From Deltaproteobacteria bacterium (lineage in GTDB: Bacteria > Myxococcota_A > Polyangia > GCA-2747355 > JADLHG01): a DNA stretch of 64,000 nucleotides. Position 1 is the stretch's first letter; every line of letters starts with the position of its first letter. Location: contig JADLHG010000043.1 of the NCBI GenBank assembly GCA_020848905.1, positions 46,760 through 110,759 of the forward strand. Direction: 5' to 3'. This document shows positions 56,266 to 64,000 of the stretch, piece by piece. The position numbers and the translations under genes were made by a program. The notes beneath the pieces were generated by a model. The model did no database searches, was not told where the DNA came from, and saw only the letters and a list, made by a program, of their open reading frames with translations.

Positions 56266-57018
56266 TCAGGCCCGGCTGGCGGCGTTTCGGCGCCAGAGCT
56301 CGAGCCCGGACACGACGGCTACGACGAACACGAGGGCCTGCCAGGGATTCAGGCCGAGCGGACCCGAGACGGGGTCGTCGCGCAGAAACTCGAGGGGGAA
56401 TCGGCCGGCGCTCTCGACGAGTAGGGTCGCGCAGGCCACCGAGCCGTCGCGGAGCCCGAGGCGCTCGCGGCGGCGGTAGAGCCACTCGGTGGCGACGAGG
56501 GCGAGGAGCGCGTTCAGCCCGAGGAGCGCGGGCAGGTTCCAGAGGTGGCCGCGCGCGGCATGGCCCACGAGGGCCGCTGGAATGGTGGCCAGGCGCGGGG
56601 CGCTCGCCGGGGCGGGCCGTCCGAGGCAACAGCCGTTCAGCAGGCACCCGAGGCGTCCGATGCCGAGCGAGAGGGGATAGGTGAAGGCGGCGGCGTCGAG
56701 GAGCGGCGCGACGCGCGTCCCGAGCACGCGGGGGACGAAGAGCGCGCTGAAGGCGAGGCAGCCGGCGACGCTCCCGAGGACGGTCATGCCGCCGCTCGCG
56801 GCTTCGCCCATCATGGCGTTCACGAGCGTGGCCAGGGCGCGCCCCGAGAGGCCCCCGACGGGGAGCGCGAGCAGGACCCAGGCGAAGACGCCGCGTCGCG
56901 AGTAGCCGAGGCGGCCCGCGCGCCAGAGCAGCAGCGCCCAGCAGAGGAGCACCCCGCCCGCGACGACGAGCCCCCAGGTGCGAAGGCTCAGGCTACCGAG
57001 CGCGATCGTCGGTACCAC
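56266..57018 (-). CDS. Divergent Lgt-family membrane protein, 250 aa
   Basis: Multiple hydrophobic segments and GIGRLGCLLNGCCLGR identify the Lgt (prolipoprotein diacylglyceryl transferase) superfamily. The family's GRIGN Asn is Cys, the HGG motif is ASGGM, and the LYE motif is LWNLPAL, so canonical catalysis is doubtful. Members with GRxGC and GCC patterns form a separate branch of unknown reaction. It overlaps the radical SAM gene upstream by 26 bp and belongs to that operon, so a lipid-linked radical SAM product is conceivable. Confidence 0.72.
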   Translation of the reverse strand: MVPTIALGSLSLRTWGLVVAGGVLLCWALLLWRAGRLGYSRRGVFAWVLLALPVGGLSGRALATLVNAMMGEAASGGMTVLGSVAGCLAFSALFVPRVLGTRVAPLLDAAAFTYPLSLGIGRLGCLLNGCCLGRPAPASAPRLATIPAALVGHAARGHLWNLPALLGLNALLALVATEWLYRRRERLGLRDGSVACATLLVESAGRFPLEFLRDDPVSGPLGLNPWQALVFVVAVVSGLELWRRNAASRA

Positions 57019-58639
57019 CGAACGGCTCTCGCAGGTCGCGCAGGTCGCGCAGGTCGCGCGCCGAGGGTGACCGGCCGGGCTCCTCGCGGGGGAGCTGCGC
57101 GCTCAGCCGCTCGTGGAAGTGGCGCAGGTGCTTGTAGACCACGAGGTGAAAGAGCGCGCTCTCCAGCTGCGCGGGGGCGTGGCGCAGCGTCTCGAGCACG
57201 ACGCGCAGAAAGAGGCGACGCCGGCGGGCGTCCCGCGTGAGGAGGTAGTGCTTGAGGATCCGGCCGAGGATGGCCCGCCGCTCGGGGCCGAGCTTCGCGC
57301 CGGCCGTCGTGCCGGCCGTCGTGGCGACCTTGGCGCCGCGCTTCGGCTGCGTCGGGCGCCGCGACCGCCGGAGGGCCGTGAGGAGCCGGTCCCCGTAGGC
57401 CTCCTCGTCGTAGAGCGCGCGAAGCATCTTCAGGTAGCCGCTGCGGAGCTCCTCGTCGGTCAGGCCACGCGGCACGATGTTCGTGGTCACGGCCGCGGCG
57501 AGGCGTCCGCGGACCCCGGCCATCTCGACCTCGCGCAGCCGGCCCGCGGCCTCCATCCGTCGATAGAGCGGCGTGCCGGGGATCGCCTGGAGGAGACCGC
57601 TCATCACCACCGGCACCCCGGCCTCCGCCAGGAAGCGGAGGTGCTCGTCGAAGATCCCCGCATCGTCGTGGTCGAAGCCCACGATCATGCCGGCCCAGAC
57701 GGCGATGTTGCGCTCCTGCAACCGGCGGATATTTTCCTGCACCTCGGTGGCGAGGTTCTGCCGCTTGCCGGCCTCCTTCAGGCTCGCTGGCCGAGGGGAT
57801 TCGAGCCCCACGAAGACCCGGCGGATGTTGGCCGCGTAGAGCAACTCGAGGAGCGCCTCGTCCTTCGCCGCGTCGATCGTGATCTGGCAGGAAAAGTCGA
57901 TGGCGTAACCGATGGAGCGCGCGAAGCGGGCCAGCTCCTCGAGGAGCGCCTTCGCGCGCCGCCGGTCGCCGACGAAGTTGTCGTCCACGAAGAAGATCGA
58001 ATCGGCGCCGAGGGCGTGGAGGGCCCGCACCTCGGCCAGGACCTGGGGGATGGACTTCGTCCGCGGGCGGCGGCCGAGTCGGGTCGGGATCTCGCAGAAC
58101 TCGCAGGTCATGGGGCAGCCGCGCGAGGTCTCGATGGTGGCGGTGGAGTAGGCGCGGCGGTCGAGCAGCTCGAAGCGCGGGAGCGGCGAGTCCGCGAGGT
58201 CCACGAACTCCTCCTGGCGGTAGACCGCGCCGGCGGTCCCGGCCTCGAGCTCGCGCAGAAAGCGCGGCCAGGTGAGCTCCGCCTCGCCCAGGAAGACGAC
58301 GTCGGCGTGGCGCGCGCACTCCTCGAGCGTGGATTCCTCGACGAGCGGGCCCCCGAGGGCGACGGTGCGGCCCCGCGCCCGGAAGGCGTCGGCGAGCTCG
58401 AAGACCCGCTCGCGCTGCATCCAGTAGCCGGTGAGGCCGACCAGCGCCGCGTCGGCGTCCAGGTCCACGAGCCCCACGTTCTCGTCGAGCAGCCGGACCG
58501 CGTGGCCTGGCGGGGTGAGCGCGGCCAGCGTGGGCAGAGAGAGCGGCGGATGGGCGTAGCGGCTTCCGTCCAGGTCCCGGCAGTGCTCGAAGTCCCAGAG
58601 CGACGGGGGGAAGGCCGGATTGACGAGCAGGATCTTCAT
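56993..58639 (-). CDS. B12-binding radical SAM protein (paralogue 1), 548 aa
   Basis: Residues 1-135 are a cobalamin-binding-like Rossmann domain, starting ILLVNPAFPP, but the cobalamin DxHxxG motif is not evident. The radical SAM core has C175/C179/C182 in SRGCPMTCEFCEIP, followed by FFVDDNFVGDRRRAK and the DUF4070-like C-terminal region. It has the same domain order as the adjacent paralogue, 4-bp ATGA overlap. A tandem 9-bp repeat encodes RDLRDLRDLR near the C-terminus (about 57028-57060). Substrate unknown. Confidence 0.85.
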   Translation of the reverse strand: MKILLVNPAFPPSLWDFEHCRDLDGSRYAHPPLSLPTLAALTPPGHAVRLLDENVGLVDLDADAALVGLTGYWMQRERVFELADAFRARGRTVALGGPLVEESTLEECARHADVVFLGEAELTWPRFLRELEAGTAGAVYRQEEFVDLADSPLPRFELLDRRAYSTATIETSRGCPMTCEFCEIPTRLGRRPRTKSIPQVLAEVRALHALGADSIFFVDDNFVGDRRRAKALLEELARFARSIGYAIDFSCQITIDAAKDEALLELLYAANIRRVFVGLESPRPASLKEAGKRQNLATEVQENIRRLQERNIAVWAGMIVGFDHDDAGIFDEHLRFLAEAGVPVVMSGLLQAIPGTPLYRRMEAAGRLREVEMAGVRGRLAAAVTTNIVPRGLTDEELRSGYLKMLRALYDEEAYGDRLLTALRRSRRPTQPKRGAKVATTAGTTAGAKLGPERRAILGRILKHYLLTRDARRRRLFLRVVLETLRHAPAQLESALFHLVVYKHLRHFHERLSAQLPREEPGRSPSARDLRDLRDLREPFGGTDDRAR

Positions 58640-60174
58640 GCGCTGGCCCGCTCGGCGACCTCCGCCGCAGCCGTATAGAACTCGCGCAGGTGCTTGTAGA
58701 TCACGAGGTGGAAGAGTACCTCATCCAGCCCCTGTCCTCCGGCCCGAAGCGTGGATGCGAGCACGTGCGCGACCATCCGACGCTCGGCGGCGTCCGAGCG
58801 GCGCAGGTAGTGGGCAAAGAGGCGCGCGAAGGCCTTGAGGTTCCCCCAGGTCAGGACGCTCCAGGGGGAGGGGAGCTCGCGGCTCCCGCGCCCCCGCGCG
58901 ACGAGGAGGCGCTCGCCATAGGCCGCGGGGTCGTAGACCCGCCGCACGAAGGCGGCGAACCCCCGGAGTAGCGCGCGCTCGTCGAGGCCCCGGTGGACGA
59001 GGTTGGTCCGCCCCTGCGCCGCGAGGCTCCCTAGGGCCCCCGAGCCCACCACCTCGGGGAGCGCGAGCAGCCGGCCCTCGGCCTCGGCGCGCGCGTGGAG
59101 CGGCGCCCCGGGCATGGCCTGCAGCAGCCCGATCAGCGTGGGGGTGATGCCCGTCTCCTCGATCAAGCGGTACTGCGCGTCGAAGCTCGAGGGGTCGTCT
59201 CCGTCGAGGCCCAGCATGATCCCGGCCCAGACGGTGATGCTGTAGGACTGGATGCGGCGCAGCGCGTCGGGGAGCTCCAGCTCCAGGTTGTGGGTCTTGC
59301 GCAGGGCGGAGAGCTGCGCGCGGTCCGAGGTCTCCACTCCGATGAAGAAGCGGCGAAAGGAGGCGGCGTGAAAGAGAGCGAGCAGCTCGTCGTCGGCGGC
59401 CACGTTGAGCGTGACCTGCGTGTAGAAATACATCGGCGCCCCAAGGGTGGGGAGCAGGCGCGCCAGGGCCTCGAGGAGTCGCTTCGCGTAGCGCCGGTTG
59501 CCGATGAAGTTGTCGTCGACGAAGAAGATCGAGTCGCAACCGAGGCGGCTCAGGCGGCGCACCTCTTCGAGCACCGTCTCGACGGGCTTCGAACGGGGCT
59601 GGCGGCCGTACTTCTCGGGCACGTCGCAGTACTCGCAGGCGTAGGGACAGCCGCGGGTGGCCTGGACGCAGCCTGAGGAGTAGCGGTCGATCTTGAGCAG
59701 CTCGAAGCGCGGGATGGGGGCGCGCGACAGGTCCGCCCAGCCGTCGGCGCGGTAGGTGCGCTCGACGCGTCCCGCGCGGAGATCGGCGCAGAAGCGTGGC
59801 CAGGTCTCCTCGGCCTCGCCGACGAAGACCGTATCCGCGTGCCGCGCGCAGTCGTCGAAGAGGTCCTGGGCGATCGGCCCGCCGATGGCCACGAGAACCC
59901 CGCGGCGGCGAAAGGCGTCCGCCAGCTCGAAGAGGCGCTCGCGCTGGCAGTAGATCCCGGTGAGCCCGACGACCTCTGCGTCCACGGCCTCCGGACGGAG
60001 TTCCTCGACGTTCTCGTCCAGGATCGCGACCTCGAGCTCCGGCGGGGTGAGGGCGGCTACGGTGGCGAGCGGAAGCGGGAGGTGCGAGAAGCGTTTCTCG
60101 ATGAGCGGCATCGAGAAGGCGAAGTTCATCGCGGCGGGTGGGATCCGCGGCGCGACGAGACAGACGCGCGTCAT
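58636..60174 (-). CDS. B12-binding radical SAM protein (paralogue 2), 512 aa
   Basis: The layout is that of the gene below it: an N-terminal B12-binding-like domain (to about 135), the radical SAM cluster C176/C180/C183 in TRGCPYACEYCDVP, FFVDDNFIGNRRYAK, and a C-terminal helical region. Its stop overlaps the start of the next gene (ATGA) and its start overlaps rlmKL (ATGA), so it is the middle gene of a coupled run. Similar pairs may act in sequence on a lipid or hopanoid-like substrate; that is inference. Confidence 0.85.
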   Translation of the reverse strand: MTRVCLVAPRIPPAAMNFAFSMPLIEKRFSHLPLPLATVAALTPPELEVAILDENVEELRPEAVDAEVVGLTGIYCQRERLFELADAFRRRGVLVAIGGPIAQDLFDDCARHADTVFVGEAEETWPRFCADLRAGRVERTYRADGWADLSRAPIPRFELLKIDRYSSGCVQATRGCPYACEYCDVPEKYGRQPRSKPVETVLEEVRRLSRLGCDSIFFVDDNFIGNRRYAKRLLEALARLLPTLGAPMYFYTQVTLNVAADDELLALFHAASFRRFFIGVETSDRAQLSALRKTHNLELELPDALRRIQSYSITVWAGIMLGLDGDDPSSFDAQYRLIEETGITPTLIGLLQAMPGAPLHARAEAEGRLLALPEVVGSGALGSLAAQGRTNLVHRGLDERALLRGFAAFVRRVYDPAAYGERLLVARGRGSRELPSPWSVLTWGNLKAFARLFAHYLRRSDAAERRMVAHVLASTLRAGGQGLDEVLFHLVIYKHLREFYTAAAEVAERASA

Positions 60175-62381
60175 CGGGGCCTCTCGCGGCCGGGTGGTCG
60201 CGCGATCTTCCAGGTCTGATGGATGCGGGGGCTGCGTGCGAAGTCGGGCGGAAGCGTGGCGCGCGAGAGGTCCTCGAGCGCGAGGTCGGAGAGGGCTTCC
60301 TGGTCGAGCTTGAAGCGCTGGTGATTCGTGGAGAAGAGCAGCACGCCGTCGGGCTCGAGCAGGCGCAGGGTGGAGCGGATGAGCGCCACGTGGTCGCGTG
60401 CCACGTCGAGAGTCCCCTCCATGCGCTTGGAGGTGGAGAAGGTGGGCGGGTCGAGGAAGATGAGCCCGTAGCGGTCGCGCGCGCGCTCGATCCAGCGCAG
60501 GCAGTCGGCCTGGACCAGCTCGTGGCTGGCCCCCCGCAGTCCCGCGAGCGCGAAGTTCCGCTCGGCCCAGTCGAGGTAGGTGCGGGAGAGATCTACCGAG
60601 GTCGTGTGGCGCGCCCCTCCATTAGCGGCATAGACCGTCGCGGTACCGGTATAGGAGAACAGATTGAGGAAGGTGCGACCGGCGGCGAGCGTGCCGATGA
60701 GCTCGCGGGTCTGGCGGTGGTCGAGAAATAGCCCCGTATCCAGATAGTCCGTGAAGTTGACGAAGAAGGTGTGCCCCCCCTCGTGGACCTGGAAGAGCTG
60801 CCCCTTGTCGGCCAGCCGCTCGTACTGCGCGTGCCCCTTCTGGCGCTGGCGGACCTTCAGGAAGACCTGGGTGGGGGGGACCTCGAAGAGCTCCGGAACG
60901 AGCGTGAGCGCGAGGCGCAGGCGAGCTCGGGCGTGCTCGGGGTCTATGCTCTTCGGGGCGGCGTATTCCTGCACCACGACCCACTTCTCGTAGCGGTCTA
61001 TGGCGAGCGCGAAGTCGGGTAGGTCGGCGTCGTAGACGCGATAGCAGGTCACGCCCGCGCGACGGGCCCAGCGACCGAAGTGGCGCAGGTCCTTCGTCAC
61101 GCGGTTGGCGAAAGCCTCGCCGGCGCTGCCGGAGGCGAGTCGCTCGCGCTGCGAGGGGAGCGGCGCGGCCGTGGCCGGGGCGCTCTTCTCGGTCCCGGAG
61201 TCCGCCTTTCGCGCCGGGGCGCGCAGCGGGTAGCGCAGCCAGCGGCACTCGATCGGGCCGTTGAAGACGCGCTCCTTGCGGGTCGGGCGCAGGCCGAGGG
61301 CCTTCACCAGCTCCGGCTCGCCGACGAGCAGCTGCGCGGTCCAGTCGCCGAAGCGCCGCTTGAGCACGTCGCCGAGCTGCGCGTAGAGGGCGGGGAGAGC
61401 CTGCGCCTGGCCGATCCGCACGCCGTAGGGGGGATTCGCGACGAGCAACCCGGGGGGGAGGCCCTCGGGAGGGGTGCACTCCTCGAGAGTTCGCGCCTCG
61501 AAGGTCACGAAGTCGCTGACGCCGGCGCGGCGGGCGCAGGTGCGGGCCACGTTCACCGCGGCGTGGTCCGCGTCGTAGCCGACGAAGTGCGAGGTCGGCC
61601 GCGTCCGGTCGCGCTTACGCTCCTCGGCCTCGGCGAGCACGCGCCTCCAGAGGCTCGCGTCGTGCCCGCGCCACGCGGTGAAGCCGAACTTCTCGCGCAG
61701 CAGCCCCGGGGCGAGGCCGGCGGCGAGGAGCGCCCCCTCGACGAGGAAGGTCCCCGAGCCGCACATCGGGTCGAGGAGCGTGGCTCCCTGCGCGGCGAGT
61801 TCGGGCCACCCCGCGAGGAGCAAGAGCCCCGCCGCGAGGTTCTCCTTGAGGGGGGCCTCGGTGAGCGTCGGCCGGTAACCGCGCCGGTGGAGGCTCTCGC
61901 CGGCCAGGTCGAGGCTCAGCGTGACGTGATCCCGCTCGAGGTAGGCGTGCACGCGCACGTCCGGGTTCTTGCGGTCCACGCTGGGACGCGAGCCGGTGGC
62001 CGCGCGCAGGCGGTCCACCACGGCGTCCTTGACCTTGAGCGCGGCGAAGCTCGCGTTCGTCAGCCGCGCCCCGACGAGGGTGACCTCCACGGCGAAGGTC
62101 TGTTCGGGGCCCAGGTGCTCGGTCCACGCGATCTGCGCGGCGCCGGCGTAGAGCCCTTCGCCCGTCTCGTCGGTGGCGCGGAAGCGCGCGATGGGGAGCA
62201 GGACCTTCGCCGCCGAGCGGGTCCAGAGGCAGGCGCGGTAGGCCGTCTCCAGCGTGCCCTGGAAGTGCACGCCGCCGGGGACGACCTTGCAGTCATCGGC
62301 CCCGAGGCCGGCGAGCTCCCCGACGAGCGCCGTCTCGAGGCCGCGCGGAACAGTGGCGAACAGGTCGTGCGTGGTGAGCAC
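60171..62381 (-). CDS. rlmL: Bifunctional 23S rRNA methyltransferase RlmKL
   Basis: The order is THUMP-like N-terminus, RlmL domain with DPMCGSGTFLVEGALLAAGL and the NPPYG motif (VANPPYGVRIG), then RlmK with YRVYDADLPDFALAIDRY, LNLFSYTGTATVYAA and LDPPTFSTSKRM. RlmL forms m2G2445 and RlmK m7G2069 in E. coli. The 736-aa length fits. I chose the GTG at 62381 because it begins LTTHDLFATVPRGLE, the family N-terminus; a TTG at 62444 is possible. No ribosome site is clear. It is the first gene of the rlmKL-radical SAM-Lgt run. Confidence 0.9.
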   Translation of the reverse strand: MLTTHDLFATVPRGLETALVGELAGLGADDCKVVPGGVHFQGTLETAYRACLWTRSAAKVLLPIARFRATDETGEGLYAGAAQIAWTEHLGPEQTFAVEVTLVGARLTNASFAALKVKDAVVDRLRAATGSRPSVDRKNPDVRVHAYLERDHVTLSLDLAGESLHRRGYRPTLTEAPLKENLAAGLLLLAGWPELAAQGATLLDPMCGSGTFLVEGALLAAGLAPGLLREKFGFTAWRGHDASLWRRVLAEAEERKRDRTRPTSHFVGYDADHAAVNVARTCARRAGVSDFVTFEARTLEECTPPEGLPPGLLVANPPYGVRIGQAQALPALYAQLGDVLKRRFGDWTAQLLVGEPELVKALGLRPTRKERVFNGPIECRWLRYPLRAPARKADSGTEKSAPATAAPLPSQRERLASGSAGEAFANRVTKDLRHFGRWARRAGVTCYRVYDADLPDFALAIDRYEKWVVVQEYAAPKSIDPEHARARLRLALTLVPELFEVPPTQVFLKVRQRQKGHAQYERLADKGQLFQVHEGGHTFFVNFTDYLDTGLFLDHRQTRELIGTLAAGRTFLNLFSYTGTATVYAANGGARHTTSVDLSRTYLDWAERNFALAGLRGASHELVQADCLRWIERARDRYGLIFLDPPTFSTSKRMEGTLDVARDHVALIRSTLRLLEPDGVLLFSTNHQRFKLDQEALSDLALEDLSRATLPPDFARSPRIHQTWKIARPPGRERPR

Positions 62382-62691
62382 CAAGAGAACCGATCGGGAG
62401 CTCGTGCTCCGCTGCGTGCGCCGCGTCGTGCTGCGCTGCGGCAATATGGCGAAGTTCGGCCGGGGTCACAAGCGGAGATGCGGAGGGCGGCGGAGCCTGA
62501 CGGGATGGATCGCGGCCAAGGCGCCGAGGTTAGGAGGCTGGCCAGAATTACCTGTGCATCCTCGCAGCCGATCCATCCCGGCTGGCTGCGTTGCTCGTCG
62601 GTTACATACCGACGAGTATGCGCCCTCCTCGCGCCTGGGCAGTCGGGCGCCTCGACCGCGATCCCTGCACAACTAGTTCTGGCCAGCCTCC
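62382..62691. other. Intergenic region holding the 164-bp repeat element
   Basis: Apart from the element at 62530-62694 and about 150 bp of unremarkable G/C-rich sequence upstream of rlmKL, no gene was seen. Confidence 0.55.
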
Positions 62692-62694
62692 TTA
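62530..62694. repeat. Cloverleaf-forming inverted-repeat element (~164 bp, MITE- or attC-like)
   Basis: Terminal arms 62532-62558 and 62666-62692 pair over 27 bases with only two mismatches (16 consecutive perfect pairs, then a G-U wobble). Inside lie three further hairpins: CGCAGCC/GGCTGCG (62563-62569/62584-62590), CTCGTCGGT/ACCGACGAG around TACAT (62594-62616), and GCGCC/GGCGC (62631-62635/62646-62650). TTA stands at each end. No gene lies inside. The ends match the palindrome at 19776-19799. The right TTA is the TAA stop of the minus-strand gene at 62692. This suggests a mobile, non-autonomous element; an origin in transcription termination is an alternative. Confidence 0.72.
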
Positions 62695-63222
62695 GCGCCA
62701 GACGCAGGTGCTGCCCGAGATCCGCTGGTCCTTGGCGCAGCAGTAGAGCCAATTGGTCCCCGCGAACTGCGGGCAGTAGGTGGCCCCCGTGATCGGGTTC
62801 CCCGAGCAGTCCAGGCCCGGGCCCCCGAGGAGCTCGTCGCAGGTCCGCCCCGTGGGCGAGCTGACGGTCAGCGCCGTGCAACGCGCCCCGGGGTCGATCT
62901 CGCGCCCGAGCGGGTTGCAGAAGCAGCGGTTCGGGTTGGTGTTGCCGCAGCAGTCCCCCTCGCCGCAGTAATAGGGGCCCGAACAGGTGTGCGTCACGTT
63001 GCCGTAGAGGTTCGTGGCGCAGGGAGGGTAGGCGAAGGTTTGTGGTTCGGTATAGGGCTTGACGGGGGGCTGGCCGCACGCGTCGCCCACGATCGGTTGC
63101 TTGTTCGGGCAACAGTACCAATCGGTGTTCCCTTGCGGCGAATTGCAGTATAGGCCGCCCGCGACGTAGGTGGTGCTGCACGCGAGGCCCGGGCCGCCGA
63201 GCGTGGCGTCGCAATCGGGGAG
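62692..63222 (-). pseudogene. Cys-rich repeat protein, 5' end lost to an IS insertion
   Basis: The minus-strand frame stays open from the TAA at 62692 to the IS end at 63223 without a proper start. It encodes two similar ~80-residue units, each with LGGPGL-x-CS, a YC and a CC: CDATLGGPGLACS with DWYCCPNKQ, and CDELLGGPGLDCS with LYCCAKDQ. Sixteen or more cysteines indicate an exported disulfide-rich protein. A GTG at 63090 gives a 132-aa remnant. The upstream part would lie beyond the IS3-type element, so the original gene was interrupted. Confidence 0.7.

Positions 63223-64000
<778 letters not shown>

Noticed and set aside
62530..62694. Integron attC site
   Set aside because: The folded shape and position after a stop codon are suggestive, but the conserved core sites (RYYYAAC/GTTRRRY) are not recognisable at the ends and no integrase is present.

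Overview
The window is high-GC, densely coded bacterial DNA in which nearly every gene runs GTG/ATG to stop with G/C-rich third positions. Its content points to a Myxococcota-type (former Deltaproteobacteria) chromosome. It holds about fifteen predicted lipoproteins with Asp/Gly/Ala-rich linkers, a MopE-type metal-binding motif, FG-GAP and beta-propeller surface proteins, a Cys-tailed subtilase, DUF2252, DUF349 and divergent Lgt-family proteins. No rRNA or tRNA gene was recognised, so the assignment rests on protein content only.

Layout. 1-5 kb (+): the end of a carbamoyltransferase next to an Elp3-like radical SAM gene, an FG-GAP lipoprotein, a two-CxxCH cytochrome-like protein and DNA polymerase IV. 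5.7-13 kb: a secreted small protein (-), then (+) a subtilisin-like lipoprotein, a MopE/propeller lipoprotein, a TlpA-like thioredoxin and two overlapping lipoprotein genes. 13-19.6 kb (-): a formate dehydrogenase locus with fdhD, a selenocysteine-containing catalytic subunit, a fused NuoE-NuoF-type subunit, a zinc-ribbon protein and a lipoprotein. 19.8-25.3 kb (-): surface or periplasmic proteins, including a Hint-domain lipoprotein and an alginate-lyase-like lipoprotein. 25.6-38 kb: housekeeping and mixed genes (Rep-type helicase, DUF2252, alpha/beta hydrolase, DUF349/HEAT protein, Lgt-like, papain-like peptidase, EfpL-type EF-P, exonuclease III, FHA protein). 38.4-56.2 kb: a large propeller lipoprotein, small membrane proteins, a type I phosphodiesterase, a 1246-residue exported protein with an SAHH-like NAD domain, paired Cys-rich lipoproteins, a second propeller lipoprotein and a CsgG/TolB-like lipoprotein pair. 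56.3-62.4 kb (-): an overlapping operon of rlmKL, two B12-binding radical SAM paralogues and a second Lgt-like gene. 62.5-64 kb: a 164-bp structured inverted-repeat element, a Cys-rich gene cut by insertion, and an IS3-family element running off the end.

The best-supported unusual features are these. (1) An in-frame UGA in the formate dehydrogenase gene is followed, at the spacing seen in E. coli fdhF, by a GGUCU-looped hairpin, so this is a selenoprotein and not a broken gene. (2) A repeat element at 62530-62694 can fold as a three-armed cloverleaf. Its bare terminal palindrome recurs at 19776-19799, and in both places it supplies the stop codon of the minus-strand reading frame. (3) An exported protein joins repeated helix-turn-helix-like units to an S-adenosylhomocysteine-hydrolase-like NAD domain. 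(4) Lipoproteins and two catalytically divergent Lgt-family proteins are unusually dense here.
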